From positions 1,526,032 through 1,590,031 of the forward strand of contig CANMKS010000001.1 in the NCBI GenBank assembly GCA_947498645.1: a DNA stretch of 64,000 nucleotides. The letters are read 5' to 3'. Numbering within the stretch: position 1 is the stretch's first letter; every line of letters starts with the position of its first letter. The DNA is from an uncultured Paracoccaceae bacterium. Its GTDB lineage: Bacteria; Pseudomonadota; Alphaproteobacteria; Rhodobacterales; Rhodobacteraceae. Made by a program: the position numbers and the translations under genes. This document shows positions 36,967-44,535 of this stretch, in pieces. The notes under the pieces were generated by a model. It did no database searches. It was not told the DNA's origin and was given only the letters and a program-made list of their open reading frames with translations.

Positions 36967-38544
36967 ATGGCCCGCATCGCCTTCATCCTCTTGTGTCACA
37001 AGAACCCTGATGCTGTCGTGCGGCAGGCAACGCAGCTGACGGCGGCGGGTGATTATGTGGCCATTCATTTTGACGGATCGGCGGCGCAGCCCGACTATCG
37101 CGCGATTCAGGATGGTCTGGCCGAGAACCCGAATGTCGTTTTCGCAAAGCGCCGGATCAAATGCGGCTGGGGTGAGTGGAGCCTTGTGCAGGCGACACTG
37201 AACGCCGTTGCCGCCGCCGAGGAGGCATTTCCGAGGGCTACGCATTTCTACATGGTGTCCGGCGATTGCATGCCGATCAAGTCGGCCAGGTTCGCGCATC
37301 AAATGCTGGATCGGAACGATGTTGATTACATCGAAAGCTACGATTTCTTTGACAGTGACTGGATCAAGACGGGATTTCGCGAAGAACGGCTGATTTACCG
37401 CCATTTCTTCAATGAGCGCACCCAGAAGCGGCGGTTTTATGCAGCGCTTGGCTTGCAGGAACGGCTCAGGATTACGCGCGACATTCCCAAAGATCTGCAA
37501 GTCATGATCGGATCACAATGGTGGTGTCTGCGTCGCCGCACGGTCGAGGCGATCCTCGAATTCACCAAGACACGCCGCGATGTCATGCGGTTTTTCCGCA
37601 CAACATGGATCCCCGATGAGACGTTTTTCCAAACGCTCGTGCGGCATCTGGTGCCCGGACGCGAGATCGAGAACCGCACGCTGACCTTCCTGATGTTCAC
37701 CGATTACGGTATGCCGGTAACCTTCTACAACGATCACTATGACCTGCTGCTTGGTCAGGATGGTATTTTTGCCCGTAAGATCAGTGCAGAGGCGGAAGGA
37801 CTACGTGATCGCCTTGGCGATCTATATGCCGGCGAAGAGATGGATTTCGTGATCTCTGACGAGGGGCGCAATCTGTTTCGATTCCTCACCGGGCGCGGCC
37901 GGATCGGGCGCCGTTTTGCCCCACGGTTCTGGGAAAACGAGACGACGCTGGGCCGCAGCCGCGAATTGATGATCATCGCCTGTAAGAAATGGCATGTCGC
38001 CAAACGCCTGGTTGCCGCTATTCGCCAGCACACAAATGTGCCCGCCGTCGAATATTTGTTCAACGAAGATGCTACCGAACTGCCGGATCTGGGCGGTATC
38101 GAAAGCAGTCTGCGCAAACGTGGCCGCCACAGACGGGCCTTGATGCGGATGCTTTTCGATCATTACGACAGTGACCGTCTGGTCATCTGCCTGGATACAT
38201 CCAGCCTTGATTTGATGCGCGACTTCTTCACGGATCGCGCCACCGTCCGCCTGCTGGAGATCGAATGCAGCTTCGATGATGCCTATCTAGTGGGCCATGC
38301 CAATCGGGTTGGTCTGGCAGGAGAGCAAACCAGCAATGCCACCCTTGAGCGCCTTTTGCCGACCATTCGTCATGACATGATCTATGAACGCGACGCGATC
38401 CGGGACGCTGAGTTTGCCAATGCAAGCCGCATCAAGGAAACCGCGTCACTGGATGAAAACGCCGCCGCGATTGCCCGGTTTCTGAGTACTTCACCAGAGG
38501 TCGCCCGCAAACTTGCCGAAACCCCCCATCTTTTTGTCGATTGA
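36967..38544 (+). CDS. GT14 beta-1,6-N-acetylglucosaminyltransferase-like protein with C-terminal extra domain
   Basis: A 525-aa protein. The first ~310 residues resemble the GT14 core-2/I-branching family: IAFILLCHKNPDAVVRQATQL, YVAIHFDGSAAQPDY, FYMVSGDCMPIKS, and QWWCLRRRTVEAILEF with the acidic catalytic region WIPDETFFQTLV. The remaining ~200 residues form a second domain seen in marine alphaproteobacterial homologues (DUF5928-like). It is divergent from the sulfotransferase. The donor is probably UDP-GlcNAc or a related sugar; the acceptor is unknown. Confidence 0.82.
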   Translation: MARIAFILLCHKNPDAVVRQATQLTAAGDYVAIHFDGSAAQPDYRAIQDGLAENPNVVFAKRRIKCGWGEWSLVQATLNAVAAAEEAFPRATHFYMVSGDCMPIKSARFAHQMLDRNDVDYIESYDFFDSDWIKTGFREERLIYRHFFNERTQKRRFYAALGLQERLRITRDIPKDLQVMIGSQWWCLRRRTVEAILEFTKTRRDVMRFFRTTWIPDETFFQTLVRHLVPGREIENRTLTFLMFTDYGMPVTFYNDHYDLLLGQDGIFARKISAEAEGLRDRLGDLYAGEEMDFVISDEGRNLFRFLTGRGRIGRRFAPRFWENETTLGRSRELMIIACKKWHVAKRLVAAIRQHTNVPAVEYLFNEDATELPDLGGIESSLRKRGRHRRALMRMLFDHYDSDRLVICLDTSSLDLMRDFFTDRATVRLLEIECSFDDAYLVGHANRVGLAGEQTSNATLERLLPTIRHDMIYERDAIRDAEFANASRIKETASLDENAAAIARFLSTSPEVARKLAETPHLFVD

Positions 38545-38552
38545 GGACGCCC

Positions 38553-38915
38553 ATGGACTTTGCCTATGACGATCAGAACATCTTTGCCAAAATTCTGCGC
38601 GGAGAAATCCCCAACAAGACGGTCTATGAAAATGACCATGCCCTTGCGTTTGAAGATATCGCGCCACAGGCACCTGTGCATGTTCTAGTCATCCCAAAAG
38701 GTGCTTACGTCAGCCTCGATCACTTTGCCCGCGATGCATCAGCCGATGAGCAGGCAGGTTTTATGCAGGCCATCGCAGAGGTCTGCCGCCTGACCGACGT
38801 TGCCGCAGGGTTCCGCGCGATTGCAAATACGCGCGCCCATGGGGTACAGGATGTGCCGCACTATCATATGCACATCATTGGTGGTCGCCAGCTGGGGCGG
38901 ATGCTGCAAGGTTAG
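38553..38915 (+). CDS. HIT-family hydrolase (HinT-like)
   Basis: A 120-aa histidine-triad protein with the motif HYHMHIIGG (H-x-H-x-H) near the C-terminus. HinT-type enzymes hydrolyse adenosine phosphoramidates and related nucleotides. The start at 38553 has GAGG upstream; the track start is 12 bases earlier. Its stop overlaps the convergent ABC-ATPase stop by 4 bases. It follows the glycosyltransferase by 8 bases and may be co-transcribed with it. Confidence 0.93.
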   Translation: MDFAYDDQNIFAKILRGEIPNKTVYENDHALAFEDIAPQAPVHVLVIPKGAYVSLDHFARDASADEQAGFMQAIAEVCRLTDVAAGFRAIANTRAHGVQDVPHYHMHIIGGRQLGRMLQG

Positions 38916-39841
38916 CGCGATGAGGTCAGCGACAGAAACACGTCTTCCAGATGTGGTTCCTCGGTGCGCACGTCTTTGATGATGATGCCTGCATCGCGGA
39001 CCAATGACAGGATCTGATCGGCGGGCGTAATCCCGCATTGGTAGGTGAAGGTCAGTGTGCCGTCGGTCAGCTTTTGCCCGGTGATCGTATCGGGTAGTGG
39101 CGGTAGATCTGCTGCTGTTTCAGGTGTGATAACAAGCGTCTTGCTATCCAGCCTGCCAAGAAGATTGGCGGTGCTATCCTTCACGATCACCTCACCATGA
39201 TTGATGATGGCGATGTCGTCGCACATCTCTTCGGCTTCTTCGAGGTAATGCGTTGTGAGGATGATCGTCATGCCTTCGTCGTTCAGACGGCGCACGTTTT
39301 GCCACAGCATATTGCGCAACTCGATATCCACCCCGGCGGTGGGTTCGTCCAGCACCAGAATTTGCGGCGAATGCACCAGCGCCTTGCCCAGCAAAAGCCT
39401 GCGGCGCATACCGCCCGACAGCGAGCGCGCATAGGCGTCAGCTTTGTCCGTCAGTCCGATCAGGTCGAGGATCTCTGCGGTCTTGCGTTGATTCCTGGGC
39501 ACGCCGTAGAGCCCGGCCTGCACATCCAGTGACCCCGCCGGTGTAAAGAACGGATCAAGGTGTGGTTCTTGCGGCATGACGCCAATCGCCGCACGCGATT
39601 GGCGCGGATTTTCGTCCTGATCAAAGCCCCAGATTTTCACGCTTCCTGCGGATTTGACCACAAGCCCCGCCAGAATATTGATCAAGGTGGATTTGCCAGC
39701 GCCATTCGGCCCCAGAAGCCCAAAGATCGACCCGCGCGGGATTGTCAGATCAATGCCTTTGAGAGCCTCTTTCGCCGCTGCGCGTCCAGTCGCGCCGTAG
39801 GTTTTCTTGAGTCCATGAATTTCTATCGCATTGTCGGTCAT
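38912..39841 (-). CDS. ABC transporter ATP-binding protein (ABC-2 type)
   Basis: A 309-aa ATPase with Walker A GLLGPNGAGKSTLIN (residues ~39-53), the signature LSGGMRRRLLLGKALV, Walker B ILVLDEPTAGVDIELR and the switch histidine in ILTTHYLEEAE. The C-terminal ~80 residues are the extra domain of the CcmA/drug-exporter (DrrA-like) ATPases. No matching ABC-2 permease gene is next to it in the window, so its partner must lie elsewhere. The export substrate is unknown. Confidence 0.9.
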   Translation of the reverse strand: MTDNAIEIHGLKKTYGATGRAAAKEALKGIDLTIPRGSIFGLLGPNGAGKSTLINILAGLVVKSAGSVKIWGFDQDENPRQSRAAIGVMPQEPHLDPFFTPAGSLDVQAGLYGVPRNQRKTAEILDLIGLTDKADAYARSLSGGMRRRLLLGKALVHSPQILVLDEPTAGVDIELRNMLWQNVRRLNDEGMTIILTTHYLEEAEEMCDDIAIINHGEVIVKDSTANLLGRLDSKTLVITPETAADLPPLPDTITGQKLTDGTLTFTYQCGITPADQILSLVRDAGIIIKDVRTEEPHLEDVFLSLTSSR

Positions 39842-39927
39842 GCCGGTCTTTCCCCTGTGCCGCGCCTGCGGTATATCTGCATGATCTAAGGCGGGCAGTG
39901 GCCCGCGGCAACCAGATGAGATAGATC

Positions 39928-40107
39928 ATGTCCAGACCGGCCCCAGAAACGAAGATTGTTCATGATTGGCGTGTTGCCTGTGATGGGGGTGAGGGTGCGC
40001 TTGGTCATCCGCGCGTCTGGCTGCAAATCCCGCACGAGCATGGCTGGGTCGAGTGCCCCTACTGCGATGCCAAACTGGTGCATAAGGAATTCGAAGGTCA
40101 GGTCTGA
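39928..40107 (+). CDS. 59-aa zinc-finger (CHCC) domain protein
   Basis: Below the ORF-track cutoff. The frame encodes [20 protein letters not shown], then a histidine in [11 protein letters not shown] and the pair [11 protein letters not shown]18, H27, C44 and C47 form the C-x8-H-x16-C-x2-C zinc pattern of zf-CHCC proteins. These are related to the NDUFS6 accessory subunit of complex I and are widely conserved in alphaproteobacteria. It is divergent from the ABC ATPase and 87 bases before pirin. A role in complex I assembly or stability is only inferred from the family. Confidence 0.82.
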   Translation: MSRPAPETKIVHDWRVACDGGEGALGHPRVWLQIPHEHGWVECPYCDAKLVHKEFEGQV

Positions 40108-40194
40108 ATTCTGCACAGTTTGTGTTCGCGGGTACGTGTTTTGCGGTAGGCTGCCCTGCGCTATATGCTGCTTGCGTTTCTCAAGGAGCATGAA

Positions 40195-41106
40195 ATGACG
40201 TTCCGACCTGTGACCCAAACCACCCACGCCCACCCCACGATGGAAGGGGCTGGTGTTCATCTGCACCGCGTTTTCGGTTTTGGTGACCCAAGCGAGAGCG
40301 ATCCGTTTCTGCTGTTGGATGATTTCCGGAACGATGACCCTGCGCATTATGAACGCGGTTTTCCCTGGCATCCACATCGCGGGATCGAGACAATTACCTA
40401 TGTTCTGGAGGGTCAGGTCGCCCATGGCGACTCGCTGGGTAACAACGGTGTGCTGGGGGCGGGGTCCGTCCAGTGGATGACCGCAGGTTCGGGCATTCTG
40501 CATCAGGAAATGCCAAGCGGGAATGCCGCAGGGCAGATGCACGGGTTTCAGCTTTGGGCGAACCTGCCCTCGTCCTTGAAAATGACGGCACCGCGTTATC
40601 AGGATATTGCGGGCAGCGATGTGCCTGAAATCATTGATGACGACGGGACACGGGTGAAGATTATCACCGGCAAGTTCTGGGGCAAGGCTGGCCCGGTTGA
40701 TGGGATCGCCGCTGATCCGCTTTATCTGGATGTGTCTATCCCACCCAACACGCGCAAGACACTACCGGTGGATACACGCGCAAACGCCTTTGCCTATGTC
40801 TTTGCGGGCGAGGGCCGTTTTGTGGATGCCTCTGATCCTGTTGGCGTGCGCGTCGAAAAAGAAGTGGCAGGCCAAGAGGTCAACATCCGCGACATGACCG
40901 GCAACCGCACGCTGGTGCGTTTCGGCAATGGTGACGATGTGACTGTGCAGGCGGGGCCTGATGGCATGCGGTTCCTGCTGATTGCCGGACGCCCCATTCA
41001 GGAACCTGTCGCATGGCATGGCCCGATTGTGATGAACACACAAGCAGAGCTGCATCAGGCGATGAAAGACCTGCAAAACGGCACGTTCATTCAGGCCGCG
41101 CACTAG
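40195..41106 (+). CDS. Pirin-family bicupin
   Basis: A 303-aa protein of two cupin barrels. The N-terminal barrel carries HPHRGIETITYVLEG and a second metal element ILHQEMPSG; the two histidines and the H-x-E pair are the Fe-binding residues of pirin. Bacterial pirins have quercetinase activity or modulate pyruvate dehydrogenase; which applies here is unknown. AAGGAG lies 6 bases before the ATG at 40195, which is preferred over the track start. Confidence 0.92.
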   Translation: MTFRPVTQTTHAHPTMEGAGVHLHRVFGFGDPSESDPFLLLDDFRNDDPAHYERGFPWHPHRGIETITYVLEGQVAHGDSLGNNGVLGAGSVQWMTAGSGILHQEMPSGNAAGQMHGFQLWANLPSSLKMTAPRYQDIAGSDVPEIIDDDGTRVKIITGKFWGKAGPVDGIAADPLYLDVSIPPNTRKTLPVDTRANAFAYVFAGEGRFVDASDPVGVRVEKEVAGQEVNIRDMTGNRTLVRFGNGDDVTVQAGPDGMRFLLIAGRPIQEPVAWHGPIVMNTQAELHQAMKDLQNGTFIQAAH

Positions 41107-41158
41107 ACCCTCTGCGCCCCTCGCGCTAGGTGTTGAACAATACCAAAGGGGGTCCAAT

Positions 41159-43954
41159 ATGGCGTTTGGCAAAGGCAGTCATCTGCATCTGATCGACGGA
41201 TCGGCGTTTATTTTCCGCGCTTATCATGCGCTGCCACCGCTGACGCGCAAGTCTGACGGGTTGCCTGTTGGGGCGGTCAGCGGGTTTGTGAACATGCTGC
41301 AACGCTATGTCGAAGGCAACAGCGGTGCCGATGCCGCAACCCATGTGGCAGTCATTTTTGACAAAGGCAGCCATACGTTTCGCAACGACATGTATGACCA
41401 GTACAAAGCCAACCGTGATGCGATGCCAGAGGACCTGCGCCCGCAAATCCCCCTGACCCGCACTGCCACAAAGGCGTTCAATATCGCTTGCGAGGAAATG
41501 GAAGGGTTCGAGGCCGACGACATTATCGCCACCCTGTCCCATCTGGCCCGTGATGCCGGTGGGCGCGTGACGATTGTGTCATCCGACAAGGACCTGATGC
41601 AGTTGGTCGGCGACGGGGTTGAAATGCTGGACCCGATGAAAAACAAGCGCATCGACAGGGACGGTGTGCATGAAAAATTCGGTGTTGGACCAGAACGTGT
41701 TGTGGATGTGCAGGCGCTGGCCGGTGACAGCGTGGACAATGTGCCGGGCGCGCCTGGTATCGGGATCAAGACTGCCGCCTTGCTGATCAACGAATATGGC
41801 GATCTGGAAAGCTTGCTGGACCGCGCCGGCGAGATCAAGCAACCCAAACGTCGCGAGACGCTGATCAACAACCGCGCACAGATAGAGCTGTCAAAGAAAC
41901 TGGTTCAGCTTGATTGCGATATGACGCTGGATTTCGCGCTTGATGATCTGGAAGTCCGCGAGCCAGAGCCGGAAACATTGCTGGGGTTTCTGGCCGAAAT
42001 GGAGTTTCGGACCGTCACGAAACGGATTGCAGAGAAACTGGGAGTTGAACCGCCGACGATCGAAGACAAAGCGCCTGCTGCCGAAGAGGTGGCGGCCCCA
42101 GAAGCTGTTCCATTTGACCCGGACGCCTATGAATGCGTCCGTGACAAAGCCGCCCTTGCAGATTGGATCAGCCGCATCCGCGAACGCGGCTATGTGGCCG
42201 TGGACACCGAAACAACCGGCCTGAATGAAATGATTGCTGATCTGGTCGGTATCTCGCTTTCGGTTGAACCGGGGCAGGCTTGCTACATCCCGTTGACACA
42301 TAAATCTGCAACATCAGACGATCTTTTTGGTTCTGACGATCTGGCAGAGGGGCAGATGGATTTTGAGGAGTGCCTGGCGCTGCTCAAACCCGTACTGGAA
42401 GACCCGGCCATCCTGAAAATCGGCCAGAACATGAAGTATGACACCAAGATATTCGCCCGTCTGAATATCGCTGTTGATCCGATAGATGACACGATGCTGA
42501 TGTCTTACGCCATGAACGCGGGGCTGCATAATCACGGGATGGATACACTTTCCGAACGCTATCTGGGGCACACGCCGATCCCGATCAAGCCGCTGTTGGG
42601 CACGGGCAAATCGGCGATCACTTTTGACCGTGTGCCGGTTGACGATGCCGTGAAATATGCCGCAGAGGATGCCGACATCACCCTGCGTCTGTGGCAACAG
42701 TTCAAGCCGCAATTACAAATAAAACGGGTAACGTCCGTCTATGAAACGATGGAACGCCCCTTGGTCCCTGTTCTGGCACAGATGGAGCGGAACGGGATCA
42801 AAGTGGATCGCGATACGCTGAGCCGCATGTCGAATGGCTTTGCCCAGAAACTGGCGGGGCTTGAAGACGAACTTTATGAACTCGCAGGCCGGTCATTCAA
42901 TGTTCAATCCCCTGCCCAGGTTGGTCAGATACTCTTTGACGAAATGGGACTGGAAGGAGGCAAAAAAACTAAGACCGGACAATGGTCTACCCCTGCCGAA
43001 GCACTGGAAGATTTGGCAACCGAGCATGACTTTGCGGCGCGCATCCTGGATTATCGTCAACTGGCAAAGCTGAAATCCACCTACACGGATGCGCTGCAAG
43101 AACACATCAACGCGGACACCGGCCGCGTGCATACCTCTTATTCCATTGCTGGTGCCAACACTGGCAGGCTCGCGTCAACTGATCCAAACCTGCAGAATAT
43201 CCCTGTCCGATCAGAGGAAGGGCGGCGTATCCGAGAGGCCTTTGTGGCTGAAGAGGGCAAGGTGATTGTCAGCCTCGACTATTCCCAGATCGAGCTGCGC
43301 ATCCTTGCGCATATCGCCGAGATTGATGCGCTGAAGCAGGCATTCCTGGATGGGATCGATATTCACGCGATGACCGCATCAGAGATGTTTGATGTGCCGC
43401 TGGATGAGATGACGCCGGATGTGCGCCGTCAGGCCAAGGCGATCAACTTTGGTGTAATCTATGGCATTTCGGGCTTTGGTCTGGCGCGCAACCTGCGTAT
43501 CCCGCGCGGCGAGGCGCAAGGCTTTATCGACCGCTATTTCGAACGGTTCCCCGGTATTCGCAAATATATGGACGACACCGTGGCCTTTGCCAAAGAACAC
43601 ACCTACGTCCAAACGCTGTTTGGCCGCAAAATCAACACGCCAGAGATCAACGCCAAAGGGCCCCATGCAGGCTTTGCCAAACGCGCCGCGATCAACGCGC
43701 CAATTCAGGGCACGGCAGCAGATGTGATCCGCCGCGCGATGATCCGTATGCCAGCAGCGATTGAAGGTCTTCCCGCCAAGATGTTGCTACAGGTCCACGA
43801 CGAATTGATCTTTGAGGTCGAGGAAGGCGCAGTCGATGACCTGATCACCGCCGCGCGCGACGTCATGGAGAACGCAAGCGATCCGGCTGTGAAGCTTGAC
43901 GTCAAGCTGGCCGTTGATGCGGGGCAGGGGGCCAACTGGGCCGAAGCGCATTAA
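41159..43954 (+). CDS. polA: DNA polymerase I
   Basis: The 931-aa enzyme fills gaps and removes RNA primers. The 5'-3' nuclease domain covers about residues 1-290 (HLIDGSAFIFRAYHA, EMEGFEADDIIATL, GVGPERVVDVQALAGDSVDN). The 3'-5' exonuclease domain is intact, with YVAVDTETTGLNEM (acidic D-x-E, residues ~345-358). The polymerase domain shows DPNLQNIPVRSEEGRRIR, VSLDYSQIELRILAH (motif A), RRQAKAINFGVIYG (motif B) and LQVHDELIFEV (motif C). All catalytic acids are present. GGGGG and GG purines precede the ATG. Confidence 0.98.
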   Translation: MAFGKGSHLHLIDGSAFIFRAYHALPPLTRKSDGLPVGAVSGFVNMLQRYVEGNSGADAATHVAVIFDKGSHTFRNDMYDQYKANRDAMPEDLRPQIPLTRTATKAFNIACEEMEGFEADDIIATLSHLARDAGGRVTIVSSDKDLMQLVGDGVEMLDPMKNKRIDRDGVHEKFGVGPERVVDVQALAGDSVDNVPGAPGIGIKTAALLINEYGDLESLLDRAGEIKQPKRRETLINNRAQIELSKKLVQLDCDMTLDFALDDLEVREPEPETLLGFLAEMEFRTVTKRIAEKLGVEPPTIEDKAPAAEEVAAPEAVPFDPDAYECVRDKAALADWISRIRERGYVAVDTETTGLNEMIADLVGISLSVEPGQACYIPLTHKSATSDDLFGSDDLAEGQMDFEECLALLKPVLEDPAILKIGQNMKYDTKIFARLNIAVDPIDDTMLMSYAMNAGLHNHGMDTLSERYLGHTPIPIKPLLGTGKSAITFDRVPVDDAVKYAAEDADITLRLWQQFKPQLQIKRVTSVYETMERPLVPVLAQMERNGIKVDRDTLSRMSNGFAQKLAGLEDELYELAGRSFNVQSPAQVGQILFDEMGLEGGKKTKTGQWSTPAEALEDLATEHDFAARILDYRQLAKLKSTYTDALQEHINADTGRVHTSYSIAGANTGRLASTDPNLQNIPVRSEEGRRIREAFVAEEGKVIVSLDYSQIELRILAHIAEIDALKQAFLDGIDIHAMTASEMFDVPLDEMTPDVRRQAKAINFGVIYGISGFGLARNLRIPRGEAQGFIDRYFERFPGIRKYMDDTVAFAKEHTYVQTLFGRKINTPEINAKGPHAGFAKRAAINAPIQGTAADVIRRAMIRMPAAIEGLPAKMLLQVHDELIFEVEEGAVDDLITAARDVMENASDPAVKLDVKLAVDAGQGANWAEAH

Positions 43955-43971
43955 GCGCTTCTGGCGCTCAG

Positions 43972-44535
43972 CTAGGCCACTGAATGCGCCGCTGTGATCA
44001 GCGCATGGTGCAATGATCCGGCAGACGCGCGTGGGCCGAGGATGCGGATATGCTCGGGGTTGTCGCGGCGGATCACAAAGCACCCTAACTGGTGGATCAT
44101 CGTGCGCTGGGCATCGCCTGCCGTCATCCGGCGAATGGGCACCGCGCATAGCCGCTCGCAAATGTCGGGCATGGCAGGACCGATCACATCGAAACACACC
44201 CAAGCGCCCGTTTGTTCGGTGATGGATGCGGTATCCCCAAAGCGTTCCTTGAGGTGATCCGCCAGCAATTCATGTGTTTCCCGTGGTGCGCCAATCATCC
44301 ATTGATCCGGCCCCATCCAGAATCCGGCTTCGGGGTCGTGAAGGACCGCCTTGCCCGGTTCCGGCACTGCCCCAAGCAGTTTTTTCAGGGTCGTGTGACA
44401 GGTTTTTTCATGGCCCATCCGCGCGGCAACTGACGCCAGCGCCAACCCATCGTTTTCGGTGATTGTGACGTGATCGAATGTATCGACCTGTGGCGCGTCG
44501 CCGCCCAAAGCAGTCATAGGCTGAAGATCATGCAC
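43972..44535 (-). CDS. soxG: Sarcosine oxidase gamma subunit
   Basis: SoxG, 187 aa, is the small subunit of heterotetrameric sarcosine oxidase; its fold resembles part of GcvT. The sequence has DQWMIGAPRETHELLADHL and HQLGCFVIRRDNPEHIRILGPRASAGSLHHAL, typical of the family C-terminus. I chose the GTG at 44535, which overlaps the soxA stop by 8 bases and is preceded by GAGGGAGAG; the ORF-track start lies far inside soxA. It converges with polA. Confidence 0.88.
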   Translation of the reverse strand: MHDLQPMTALGGDAPQVDTFDHVTITENDGLALASVAARMGHEKTCHTTLKKLLGAVPEPGKAVLHDPEAGFWMGPDQWMIGAPRETHELLADHLKERFGDTASITEQTGAWVCFDVIGPAMPDICERLCAVPIRRMTAGDAQRTMIHQLGCFVIRRDNPEHIRILGPRASAGSLHHALITAAHSVA

